DNA of 64,000 bases from a virus. Both the position numbers and the translations under genes were made by a program. The stretch is from positions 1 to 64,000 of the IMG/VR virus record IMGVR_UViG_3300007734_000761. The stretch is one strand, 5' to 3'. Positions 7,042 through 14,196 of the stretch are shown one piece after another (the first letter of the stretch is position 1; every line of letters begins with the position of its first letter). A model generated the notes under the pieces. It was given only the letters and a program-made list of their open reading frames with translations, did not search any database and was not told the DNA's origin.

Positions 7042-8336
7042 CGTTTAATTTGTATTTGTGCTCCAGGTAATTCTGGATTGATTTGAGCTGTACTATTAAT
7101 AACCCAAAGAATTGGTACCATAGGTACTCGTTGTGGAGCAGGTGCATAACCATCAGTCAAGTAAATTAGGTTTTGATATTTACCTGGTGCTTTAAAAATT
7201 TCTTCCATTACTGGATCAAAACTTGTTCCACCACGACCACATACTCTCAATACATCTTGTTTATTACCTTCATATTCATATGTTCTGTGTACATAGCTAT
7301 CACATTCCATAATAGTAACACTAGTACCTGTCTTGTGAATACTATCAATTTCACTGAAGAATTCAAGTAAGTCTTGATCACTTACTGAACCTGATGTATC
7401 AATAGCAACTAGTGTACGACGTTTAGGTTTAATTTTGATAGCTGGACCTGAACCAAATCTGATGTTTGGTTTCTTTCTAGTTTTCTTAGTTTCAATTTTA
7501 GTACTTCTAGTACCAAAACGTCTCAAATATTGCTTCCAGTCAATAACTGCTTCATGTTTTTCAAATAATTTGTCAATGTAACTGCTCAATTCGCCAGGTA
7601 CAGTTCCTCTACTGCGTTGTGTTTGTTGAGCAGCTTCTTTCAATTGATGATCAATTTGTTTTTGAATCAATTTCTTTTCCGCTTCACTGAGATTCTCGAA
7701 TTCCTGCCACAATGTATGTTCGTCAGCACCTGCTCCAGCGTTGAACCATTCTGCAAATCCTTCACCAGATGAGCTACCGTTTCCTCCTTCATTACTAGTA
7801 CCATTATCCTCACCGTCTCCATCTCCATCATTGCCTTCACTATCATTTCCTGAATTTCCATTTTGATTTCCGTTCTGTTTATCATACTCGTCTAGTTCTT
7901 TTTGTAACATTTCATAGTACACTCTAGTACCGGCTTTCAATGGCAATTTCACACCTTTAAATTCACCATCAATAATATCTAATCCTTCCCAAGTAGCACC
8001 TTTCAACTCAGTTGAAATGTATTGATTAATTTCTAAGTCAGCAGCAACGTTCAACAGTCGCTTATTTTCAAACTGATCAAACATTCCTAAATGTTGCATT
8101 GCAATGTGTAACATTTCGTGTTTCAAAATAGCAACTCGTGTCATTGTATCTTGTTTTTCGAAATACTCAGGGTTAACAACCAACTTGAGGTTGATATTGT
8201 CTTTAGCAACACATGCTGTTTGAATACCTTTACTTAGTTCCTTATTAATACCGATTAGAAACAAACCATAAAATGGTTCTTTCAACATTAATGTTCTGCC
8301 CGCTTTGGCAACTTCTTGATAACTGTCTATGCTCAT
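7038..8336 (-). CDS. putative metallopeptidase with VWA-like domain (DUF2201-type)
   Basis: A 432-aa protein. The N-terminal metallopeptidase-like domain has an HExxH zinc site (HEMLH, residues 73-77) followed by a helix with AADLEIN. A low-complexity Asn/Gly/Asp/Ser linker covers about residues 155-200. The C-terminal VWA-like domain has a MIDAS DTSGS motif near residue 315 and a late GGTSFD segment. This is the arrangement of the DUF2201 family, usually found next to MoxR-type ATPases, and one lies at 3771-4946. The pair could form a metal-dependent protein-remodelling or maturation machine; the target is unknown. Confidence 0.83.
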   Translation of the reverse strand: MSIDSYQEVAKAGRTLMLKEPFYGLFLIGINKELSKGIQTACVAKDNINLKLVVNPEYFEKQDTMTRVAILKHEMLHIAMQHLGMFDQFENKRLLNVAADLEINQYISTELKGATWEGLDIIDGEFKGVKLPLKAGTRVYYEMLQKELDEYDKQNGNQNGNSGNDSEGNDGDGDGEDNGTSNEGGNGSSSGEGFAEWFNAGAGADEHTLWQEFENLSEAEKKLIQKQIDHQLKEAAQQTQRSRGTVPGELSSYIDKLFEKHEAVIDWKQYLRRFGTRSTKIETKKTRKKPNIRFGSGPAIKIKPKRRTLVAIDTSGSVSDQDLLEFFSEIDSIHKTGTSVTIMECDSYVHRTYEYEGNKQDVLRVCGRGGTSFDPVMEEIFKAPGKYQNLIYLTDGYAPAPQRVPMVPILWVINSTAQINPELPGAQIQIKR

Positions 8337-8352
8337 AACTTATGTTTATTAT

Positions 8353-8386
8353 ACTATACTATACACTTTTACTTTTTAAAGGCAAA
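8353..8386 (-). promoter_or_regulatory. class A promoter of the VWA gene
   Basis: TTTGCC (8381-8386), 17 bp, TATAGT (8358-8363), with a second TATAGT half. It lies within the 3' end of the phosphatase gene. Confidence 0.72.
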
Positions 8387-9135
8387 AGATTTTTTGAAAA
8401 AGTTTGATTTTCATAAATCAAATATTCAGGTTGCTTATTGTCTAACGTGTCAATAAAATAATACCGTCCACCAGTAGTTTTACCCTTAATGTCGATTTGA
8501 TTTTGTTGTGTATGACCTACTACCTGAATGATTTTTTTATTCAAAATACCTTTATTTGCTTTCATAAGTGAATTAGGCCGAATCCAAATAGGTGTTTGAT
8601 AAACGTCATCACCATATGGATTAGTTCCAAAAAATTCAAATATTTGTGGTTTGTACTGAAAATATCCATTTATTAAATCACAAACATCTTCCATTCGATC
8701 AATGCTCCAATTGTGTTCTGATTCGTCATTTTCTAAACCAAACACTTCTTTCAACCAAATGTAACTAATACCAGCATGACTACAAATAACATTGTCAAAC
8801 ATGTAACACATTTGAAAGTGAAGAATATTTTGACTAATTGCTTCTCGAAACTGATAAGCCATTGCTGCTTGATAACCACTATATCCAATTCCTGTAAATC
8901 CAGGCATGTAATGATAATCATGATTTCCAAACAACATAATTACATCTTGATTTGTTTCTTGTTTGAATTTGATAATTTCATTAAAATTATGTAGTTGTTC
9001 TACACCTTTAATGTCAAAGCTATCAAAATAGTCACCTAAAAACACAATTCGATGTGCATCTTGTTCTTGTTCAACAATTTGTTTCCAAGTATCTCGTCCG
9101 TGGATGTCTCCGCAAAAAATTATTATTGTTTTCAT
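8359..9135 (-). CDS. metallophosphoesterase / PPP-type protein phosphatase
   Basis: A 258-aa calcineurin-like phosphoesterase. All signature blocks are present: GDIHG near the N-terminus, LGDYFDS, GNHDYH, SHAGIS and a late VGHTQ. These residues bind the two-metal centre. The order and spacing fit the PPP/lambda-phosphatase group, so Ser/Thr phosphatase activity is likely, though other phosphoesters are possible. The ATG is 5 nt after a class A -10 box. Early expression suggests a role in reprogramming the host. Confidence 0.88.
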   Translation of the reverse strand: MKTIIIFCGDIHGRDTWKQIVEQEQDAHRIVFLGDYFDSFDIKGVEQLHNFNEIIKFKQETNQDVIMLFGNHDYHYMPGFTGIGYSGYQAAMAYQFREAISQNILHFQMCYMFDNVICSHAGISYIWLKEVFGLENDESEHNWSIDRMEDVCDLINGYFQYKPQIFEFFGTNPYGDDVYQTPIWIRPNSLMKANKGILNKKIIQVVGHTQQNQIDIKGKTTGGRYYFIDTLDNKQPEYLIYENQTFSKNLLPLKSKSV

Positions 9136-9169
9136 ACTATACTATACAAATTAATTTTTAAAAGGCAAA
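9136..9169 (-). promoter_or_regulatory. class A promoter of the phosphatase gene
   Basis: TTTGCC (9164-9169), 17 bp, TATAGT (9141-9146). The ATG at 9135 sits at the predicted transcript start. The last codons and stop of the upstream HNH gene run through this promoter. Confidence 0.73.
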
Positions 9170-9786
9170 ACTTTATCTTTAAATTCTTCTTTAATGTAAT
9201 CTATAACAATTTGATAATATTCTTTATCTATTTTATTGCTATAAAAATTTTTTTTACTTTTATTTTCTATTTCATTTAAAGGATGTAAATTTCTTAAATC
9301 ATTAACAATATGGGGTGGTGTTTCATTATTAAACCATGTTATTGGTATTTTATGGTCTATATGGTCGGTTTCCCAGTTCATATTCTGCTTGTCTAAATGT
9401 TCTTTTAACTCTAAAGCTGAGTATTTTAATAAATCATGTGTTGATGCTTCTTTAGCTTTACCTAAACGTTTAACAGAATCCCACAATAAATCTCTCCATT
9501 TATACAGATGTGGATTTTGTTTTTTGTTTTTTATATGGTATAGTTTCATGTATGTTTTAAAATACTCACTATTTTTCTCCTTCCATTTATATCCTCTTTG
9601 TTTATGAATATCTGTATTGTTTTGATAATGGTTTTGGTGGTATTTGTTTATTTTATCTTTAAAAAGCAAATGATATTCATTTACACATTGTTTACATTTA
9701 GTTTGCAACCCATCACTATTAGCTTTACATTTACTAAATTCAGTTGTTGGTTTTGTCTGTTTACATTTACCACAGACCTTAGTCAT
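9151..9786 (-). CDS. HNH endonuclease (homing type)
   Basis: The N-terminal zinc-binding region has C-x2-C pairs (CGKCKQTK, CKQC). The C-terminal HNH core is WETDHIDHKIPITWF, followed by DLRNLHPLNEIENKSKKN. This is the layout of free-standing phage HNH endonucleases. I prefer the ATG at 9786 (protein starting MTKVCGKCK) over the one at 9798. Its 3' end overlaps the phosphatase promoter, as expected of an insertion between two genes. Confidence 0.85.
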   Translation of the reverse strand: MTKVCGKCKQTKPTTEFSKCKANSDGLQTKCKQCVNEYHLLFKDKINKYHQNHYQNNTDIHKQRGYKWKEKNSEYFKTYMKLYHIKNKKQNPHLYKWRDLLWDSVKRLGKAKEASTHDLLKYSALELKEHLDKQNMNWETDHIDHKIPITWFNNETPPHIVNDLRNLHPLNEIENKSKKNFYSNKIDKEYYQIVIDYIKEEFKDKVLPFKN

Positions 9787-9819
9787 ATTTATACACATAT
9801 TTAATTATTTTAGTCGATA

Positions 9820-9827
9820 ATAAATAT
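9820..9827 (-). promoter_or_regulatory. class C motif
   Basis: ATATTTAT on the minus strand about 33 nt upstream of the HNH gene start. It is out of place among class A genes, consistent with the HNH gene bringing its own promoter. Confidence 0.45.
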
Positions 9828-9864
9828 GTAATTGGGGGTGTTTTAACGCTCCCTTTTATTGTTT

Positions 9865-10314
9865 TCATAGTGTCTGTAATAAATCTAACATTCTTTTTAA
9901 TTTGTATGCTTGTTGTGTGTTGATTCTATAATCTTGTAACGATTCAGCAATGTAATTAGCTGCTTTAGTATAACCAAATGTGTCATACAACAATTCTACT
10001 TTATCATGTACTTTTTGATATAATCCTTCACTGCCAATAGTATTGTTGTTACAACCAACTTCAATTTTACGGCTGAATTCTTTAACTCCACCTTTACCAA
10101 TTCGTCCTAAGTTACTACCAAAACCTGGTCTGCGAGCAATTTTGTTGATTTGGTCAGCTGTTTCTTTATCTAAGTGTTGAACAGTATTACCTGTTTTATG
10201 ATACACAATATCTACTGTACCATATGTTTCTACTGTGCTACAATCAACACATTGTTTAAATCCTAATTCAATACGTTTTGTTGGTAAACCACAACCACAA
10301 TTTTTACAATTCAT
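9865..10314 (-). CDS. zinc-ribbon protein, 149 aa
   Basis: A four-cysteine N-terminal zinc ribbon (CKNCGC, then CVDC) is followed by about 110 residues with no recognised fold and a helical C-terminus. The ATG at 10314 follows a class A -10 by 5 nt. Possibly DNA- or RNA-binding; no function can be assigned. Confidence 0.75.
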   Translation of the reverse strand: MNCKNCGCGLPTKRIELGFKQCVDCSTVETYGTVDIVYHKTGNTVQHLDKETADQINKIARRPGFGSNLGRIGKGGVKEFSRKIEVGCNNNTIGSEGLYQKVHDKVELLYDTFGYTKAANYIAESLQDYRINTQQAYKLKRMLDLLQTL

Positions 10315-10348
10315 ACTATACCATACACCTTAAATTTTGAAAGGCAAA
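10315..10348 (-). promoter_or_regulatory. class A promoter
   Basis: TTTGCC (10343-10348), 17 bp, TATGGT (10320-10325). The ATG is 5 nt beyond the -10, predicting a leaderless transcript. Confidence 0.72.
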
Positions 10349-10381
10349 AAAGTTTTTAAAAGATTTTTTTGAGAAAATTTT

Positions 10382-10420
10382 GAAAAAAATTGAGCTTACA
10401 GGAATCAACCCTGCAAGCTC
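10382..10420 (-). terminator. intrinsic terminator
   Basis: On the minus strand a GAGCTTGCAGG / CCTGTAAGCTC hairpin is followed by AATTTTTTTC. The hairpin overlaps the stop codon of the SWIM protein gene. Confidence 0.75.
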
Positions 10421-10824
10421 GCTCTTAATTCTTTAACATGTTTACAGTTACCATTACTTCTCCAAAACCCCATACATGAACACTTAAACTTACCAGTTGC
10501 TGTGTTGAATGTGGTTTTGTATTTGCCGTCTCCTGTTTTAACAGAAATGTCTGCTCTAGGACGTTTTTGAGGTTTCACCCACTCAATGTCTTCTAATGTT
10601 GTGAGTGGGTGAACTTCTTGCCACGTTGGGACTATAATTCGTTTACCGTTTAACGTAACTATAGATGGATTAATGTCTGTTTTAACTTCATATTTAAAAC
10701 ATTGTACTAAACGTGACACAACTTCTTTAACTGGTTTATATGATGTGGTTGTGTTTTCGTTCCACACGATTTCATCAGTTCGTGTTCCATCTCTTTTTAC
10801 TGTAATAACTCTATGTAAAGGCAT
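10405..10824 (-). CDS. SWIM zinc-finger protein, 139 aa
   Basis: The C-terminus carries a SWIM motif, C-x-C-x(n)-C-x-H (KFKCSCMGFWRSNGNCKH), which binds zinc and is usually a DNA- or protein-interaction module. The preceding about 95 residues are not recognised. Its 3' end is embedded in a terminator hairpin and a class A promoter precedes it. Confidence 0.8.
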   Translation of the reverse strand: MPLHRVITVKRDGTRTDEIVWNENTTTSYKPVKEVVSRLVQCFKYEVKTDINPSIVTLNGKRIIVPTWQEVHPLTTLEDIEWVKPQKRPRADISVKTGDGKYKTTFNTATGKFKCSCMGFWRSNGNCKHVKELRASLQG

Positions 10825-10843
10825 AATTTTTATAATTTACTAC

Positions 10844-10872
10844 ACTATACAAAGAATTTTTTAAAAGGCAAA
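10844..10872 (-). promoter_or_regulatory. class A promoter
   Basis: TTTGCC (10867-10872), 17 bp, TATAGT (10844-10849). The leader to the ATG at 10824 is about 14-19 nt. It is the most upstream class A copy seen. Confidence 0.7.
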
Positions 10873-10879
10873 AAAATCG

Positions 10880-10993
10880 TTAATCTTCGTCGTCAACGAT
10901 AAATTTCTGTTTTTTCGGTTTTACTTTTTTCTTTAGTTCAGCTAACCAAACTTTAAAAACCGCTAAACGTTGTGTATTACTGTTCTTGCTCAT
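10880..10993 (-). CDS. small basic protein, 37 aa
   Basis: A 37-codon frame with a lysine-rich centre (ELKKKVKPKKQK) and an acidic tail (VDDED). It overlaps the 3' end of the gene upstream by 17 nt. The distinct charge segregation suggests a real peptide, but support is modest. Confidence 0.5.
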   Translation of the reverse strand: MSKNSNTQRLAVFKVWLAELKKKVKPKKQKFIVDDED

Positions 10994-11231
10994 TCTTCAA
11001 TTCTCCTGTTACTGGATTGATTTGAACGTTTGAACCATAAACAGTTTCTAAATGTTTAAGGAATTGTTCACGTTCAGCAATAGCTTTGTTTGACTGAGCA
11101 ATCCACTCTCTACGTTCTGCTTTCAAGTTTTCAATTTCAATTGTGTACTGGCCTGTTCTAAATGAGGCTTCTTCATACGTTTGAAGAATAGATTGCAATT
11201 TTTCTAGTTCTTCGGGTTTCAATGTGTTCAT
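10977..11231 (-). CDS. hypothetical coiled-coil protein, 84 aa
   Basis: Highly helical and Glu/Gln/Lys-rich, with a likely coiled coil over residues 5-60. No family recognised. It overlaps the stop of the gene at 11228-11590 by 4 nt, so the two are probably coupled. Confidence 0.7.
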   Translation of the reverse strand: MNTLKPEELEKLQSILQTYEEASFRTGQYTIEIENLKAERREWIAQSNKAIAEREQFLKHLETVYGSNVQINPVTGELKNEQEQ

Positions 11232-11590
11232 TTTGTTGGATATAAATTATAAAATTTGTTTGTAATATTTCTTTTTAGTTTAGTAATTTTGATGTTAAAA
11301 CGTCTTGCTGCACATTCAATAACATATGTTTTAGGTTTTTCATTCAATGAACGAATATATTGTTTTAATGCCTTACCAAAGTCATTCTTATAAATACTAA
11401 ATAAGAACCAAAACAATTTCTTTTCATTGTAATCACTAAAAATCCATTTACCACCTTTATAAGTAGCAATTTTAGTGTTGTTTGAAGTGCCTTCATGTCC
11501 ACTGTACAACTCAAAATAATCTCGTTGTGTTTTAAATACTAAGTATTCCGTGTCGCTCAAATTGTAAATAAATGTATTATTAATTTCCAT
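11228..11590 (-). CDS. hypothetical protein, 120 aa
   Basis: The N-terminal half looks beta-rich (YLVFKTQRDYFELYSG, IATYKGGKWIFSDY) and the C-terminal half is basic and helical. It is preceded by a class B promoter and AAAAGGTT before ATG. Function unknown. Confidence 0.7.
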   Translation of the reverse strand: MEINNTFIYNLSDTEYLVFKTQRDYFELYSGHEGTSNNTKIATYKGGKWIFSDYNEKKLFWFLFSIYKNDFGKALKQYIRSLNEKPKTYVIECAARRFNIKITKLKRNITNKFYNLYPTK

Positions 11591-11606
11591 AACCTTTTAC
11601 TTTAAT

Positions 11607-11635
11607 ATTGTAATAAAAATCATTTAAAAAGCCAA
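11607..11635 (-). promoter_or_regulatory. class B promoter
   Basis: TTGGCT (11630-11635), 17 bp, TACAAT (11607-11612). It is the first class B promoter when reading from the low-coordinate end. Confidence 0.65.
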
Positions 11636-11641
11636 ATTTTA

Positions 11642-11764
11642 TTAAAAGAAATAACCTTTTACATCCCATCCACCTGTTTCTTTTCTGAAATGGTAAATTG
11701 CTTGATAAAGTGAGTAACTATTTTTATTTGTGCCCCAATTACAGTAAGCTTCTATATCTAACAT
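11642..11764 (-). CDS. array microprotein, 40 aa (cluster 1)
   Basis: Member of a family of tiny tandem genes. It has an aromatic-rich core (YCNWGTNKNSYSLYQAIYHF) and a GGW...GYFF ending that match the family pattern: an early W/N, a central Y-S-M/L-x-x-x-I-x-x-F and a final W-x-x-WLF-like end. Its ATG overlaps the stop of the next gene upstream by 1 nt (TGATG). Confidence 0.6.
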   Translation of the reverse strand: MLDIEAYCNWGTNKNSYSLYQAIYHFRKETGGWDVKGYFF

Positions 11765-11904
11765 CATACAAATAACCAATTATATAAATCCACTCCATCA
11801 TCTTTATGAGTAAAATAATTTGACATTTGAATTAAATAAAATAAATGCCAACTATTACCATATTCACGATACATGTCCATTGTTGTAACTTCCCTGTATT
11901 TCAT
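11764..11904 (-). CDS. array microprotein, 46 aa (cluster 1)
   Basis: Contains MDMYREYGNSW near the N-terminus and ends LYNWLFV, close to the ends of cluster 2 members. It overlaps the gene upstream by ATGA and the gene downstream by TGATG, so three genes are chained by stop/start overlaps. Function unknown. Confidence 0.6.
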   Translation of the reverse strand: MKYREVTTMDMYREYGNSWHLFYLIQMSNYFTHKDDGVDLYNWLFV

Positions 11905-12008
11905 AAAAATAGCCATTTACGTATTCCTTCATTCCGTCCTTTTTTCCAAATTCTAAATATTATTAATATTCCCTGAATACAATGAATATGACCCCATTGT
12001 GAATACAT
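11901..12008 (-). CDS. array microprotein, 35 aa (cluster 1)
   Basis: The shortest clean member of cluster 1. It starts MYSQWGH, has a hydrophobic middle (IQGILIIFRIW) and ends IRKWLFL. The WLF ending and overlap with the downstream gene support membership. Confidence 0.55.
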   Translation of the reverse strand: MYSQWGHIHCIQGILIIFRIWKKGRNEGIRKWLFL

Positions 12009-12028
12009 AAAAATTTTATCTTCTTTAT

Positions 12029-12163
12029 TCACAGTGATAATATATTAACAATATTCCATCCATAACTTGTTTTTGAACTTAGAACATTTACATAATAAAT
12101 CATACTTTGTGACGCTTTACCCCTATTATAATCTGCCCACAATTCTACTTTTGAAGTTCTCAT
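12029..12163 (-). CDS. array microprotein, 44 aa (cluster 1)
   Basis: Contains LWADYNRGK, shared in part with the next member (WWADYNNKDG), then a YYVNVL segment and a GWNIVN segment near the C-terminus. The pairwise similarity to 12172-12285 shows recent duplication. Confidence 0.6.
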   Translation of the reverse strand: MRTSKVELWADYNRGKASQSMIYYVNVLSSKTSYGWNIVNILSL

Positions 12164-12171
12164 TTTACTTA

Positions 12172-12285
12172 TCAAAAAAACATTTTAATTAAAGTCCATC
12201 CTGTGTCAAATTTACCTGTTAAATAAAGCATGTAATAATGTAAGCATTCTCCATCTTTATTGTTGTAATCAGCCCACCACTTCAT
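12172..12285 (-). CDS. array microprotein, 37 aa (cluster 1)
   Basis: Starts MKWWADYNNKDGE, has HYYMLYL in the middle and ends GWTLIKMFF. It lies just downstream of the AAA ATPase gene at 12293 with a 7-nt gap, so it is probably co-transcribed with it. Confidence 0.6.
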   Translation of the reverse strand: MKWWADYNNKDGECLHYYMLYLTGKFDTGWTLIKMFF

Positions 12286-12292
12286 TTTTGTT

Positions 12293-13414
12293 CTAAAAGC
12301 CAACTTTTTTATGTCCATTGTCTGTTACAAATTCTTTTTCATCAATATTGTAAATGTCAGCTAATGTCATTGGTTTAGTTGTAGTTTGTTCGTGTCCTAA
12401 GTGTTTCAACAAATTATTAGTTGATTCAACATCTAAACTATCAAATTTATGTTCAGCAATCAAACGACCTTTACGCAACAATGCTGGGTCAATTTTATTT
12501 CTGTTCATGTTAAAACTACAAATGATTTGAATGTTCATTACATCACCCATAATTCCATCAGTCATATTCAAAATGTTACTTACACCAATACTTGAACCAC
12601 TGCCTGATACCCTGTCACTTACTACACGTTCTGCGTCTTCAATTACTAATACACTGTCAGTGTATCTAGCCAAAAATGGAACAAACTCAGGTGAAGTAAT
12701 ACTTTCAGTCAAAAACGGTGGAACAAAAATTACCTTTTTAGTTTTATTTAATTGACTAACTAGCCATTTGATGTAAGTAGTTTTGCCTGTTCCTGGTTCA
12801 CCGTGCAACAATACAAGTCCTTTATTTTTCTTTTTACTTAATTCAGTAGTAATTTTATTATTTACTTCAGTAAAATTCTTACCATAATTTAATTCCAAAT
12901 CCATTTTAGGATTTTTAATGTCAAATTCTTCTAAGTCAAATCCGTTTCTAGTTTGAACAACTAAGTAAATTTGTGACATGTCTTCCTCTTCCTCTTCAAC
13001 AATGTATTTACTAAGTTTTTTAGTAATTTCTAACATTTCGTCTTTATAAGACTTAGTGAAAAATAATCTAACATCAGCGGAATCTTCTTCAATTTCCTCT
13101 ACATCTTCTAATCTCTTTTTATGGAGTTCTTCAATGTTAAAATGCCAATTACCTTCTACTTCTGCAATTACACAACCATCGTTGTTTTGTTTAATGAATA
13201 CTTTATATTTAGTAGACATTTCACCTTTACTAGATTTTAGTTCTTCAGTAATTAAGGTCCAATCATCAAAAATTTCAATTACACTTTTAATAAAATCGTC
13301 TCTAAAACCAAGTTCACTAGCAACTTCACCATAAGCCATTTGAATGTAAGTTGCTGGTTTGAATTGGCTATCGCTAATAACCCCAATTAAATTTTGTTTG
13401 ATAATTTCTTTCAT
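12293..13414 (-). CDS. AAA family ATPase (BCS1/FtsH-like)
   Basis: A 373-aa protein with an unrecognised N-terminal region of about 190 residues. The classical AAA domain has Walker A GEPGTGKT, a pore-loop-like stretch, Walker B VLVIEDAE, a sensor-1 asparagine (CSFN) and an arginine-finger region ending ALLRKGR. The ordering fits a hexameric AAA protein-remodelling ATPase such as BCS1 rather than a helicase. It leads the first microprotein array and has a class B promoter. Substrate unknown. Confidence 0.83.
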   Translation of the reverse strand: MKEIIKQNLIGVISDSQFKPATYIQMAYGEVASELGFRDDFIKSVIEIFDDWTLITEELKSSKGEMSTKYKVFIKQNNDGCVIAEVEGNWHFNIEELHKKRLEDVEEIEEDSADVRLFFTKSYKDEMLEITKKLSKYIVEEEEEDMSQIYLVVQTRNGFDLEEFDIKNPKMDLELNYGKNFTEVNNKITTELSKKKNKGLVLLHGEPGTGKTTYIKWLVSQLNKTKKVIFVPPFLTESITSPEFVPFLARYTDSVLVIEDAERVVSDRVSGSGSSIGVSNILNMTDGIMGDVMNIQIICSFNMNRNKIDPALLRKGRLIAEHKFDSLDVESTNNLLKHLGHEQTTTKPMTLADIYNIDEKEFVTDNGHKKVGF

Positions 13415-13436
13415 ATATAACCTTTTATGCCTTTAT

Positions 13437-13465
13437 AGTATAATAAAAGCTTTTTTAAAAACCAA
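13437..13465 (-). promoter_or_regulatory. class B promoter
   Basis: TTGGTT (13460-13465), 17 bp, TATACT (13437-13442), upstream of the AAA ATPase gene at 12293-13414. Confidence 0.68.
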
Positions 13466-13467
13466 AT

Positions 13468-14196
13468 TTAAAGTTTTTTTAATTTTAATTCTTCAATTAC
13501 ACAACTAGCCATTTTTCTGTGTCCTGAAGCTGTCATGTGACATAAGAAATCACCACAGTCAGTTCTTGAAATACAATGTGTTTTAATTACAACAGCTCGT
13601 TGAATTGAATCGACTAACATTTGTTGAAAACGAGCATAGCGTTGTGGATAACCTTGATAGGCTTGTCTTGTTCCTACATTAATACATGTTTTAGGATCAA
13701 ATCCTGTAATAACAATAGGTGTTACTTGATTTTTGTTACAAATGTCAACTATAGTTTGAATGTTTTTTACTGATTTTATTGGTGGTCTGTTTCCAGCCAT
13801 GTCATTTGCTCCACCATAAATAAAACAATAGTCAAAGTATTCTGTAACTTTAGCTTTGGCAACACCAACCATCCAAGTTGTTTGTTGTCCACCAACAGCT
13901 GTGTTTAAGTAAGTCATTCCTGTTTGTTTACAAACCTGATGTTGCCATCCGTAATCTGCAGCAGTATGTGAATCACCAATAAATAAAGCTTTTTTACCTC
14001 TTACAGAGGTTAAAGTTACAGGAATCACTTTAGGCGTGTCTATAACATTTGGTTTTACTGTGTCAAAAGCTATAAAAGCTGGCGACACACTAAGTGGAAG
14101 TTGACTTGCTAAAATTGAGGTGTAAATAATTGCTCCCCCAAACACTAATACTAGTGACGTAACTATAATATTTTTCATAAATTTAATTAGTATCAA
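13468..14196 (-). CDS. SGNH/GDSL-like hydrolase, membrane-anchored or secreted
   Basis: A 242-aa protein with an N-terminal hydrophobic segment (about residues 10-30: signal anchor or signal peptide). It then has an SGNH hydrolase fold: block I FIGDSH with the catalytic Ser, a glycine in the TAVGG stretch, block III YGGANDM with the Asn, and block V DFLCHMTASGH with the Asp-x2-His pair. Such enzymes remove acyl groups from sugars, peptidoglycan or lipids. Next to fibre-type genes it may de-acetylate surface polysaccharide; that is inference. The start overlaps the sigma-like gene by 4 nt. Confidence 0.82.
   Translation of the reverse strand: MILIKFMKNIIVTSLVLVFGGAIIYTSILASQLPLSVSPAFIAFDTVKPNVIDTPKVIPVTLTSVRGKKALFIGDSHTAADYGWQHQVCKQTGMTYLNTAVGGQQTTWMVGVAKAKVTEYFDYCFIYGGANDMAGNRPPIKSVKNIQTIVDICNKNQVTPIVITGFDPKTCINVGTRQAYQGYPQRYARFQQMLVDSIQRAVVIKTHCISRTDCGDFLCHMTASGHRKMASCVIEELKLKKL

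Noticed and set aside
11590-12293. Non-coding or regulatory interpretation of the 11.6-12.3 kb gap
   Set aside because: The gap is filled by tiled, overlapping small frames with a shared amino-acid pattern, which explains it better than an empty spacer.
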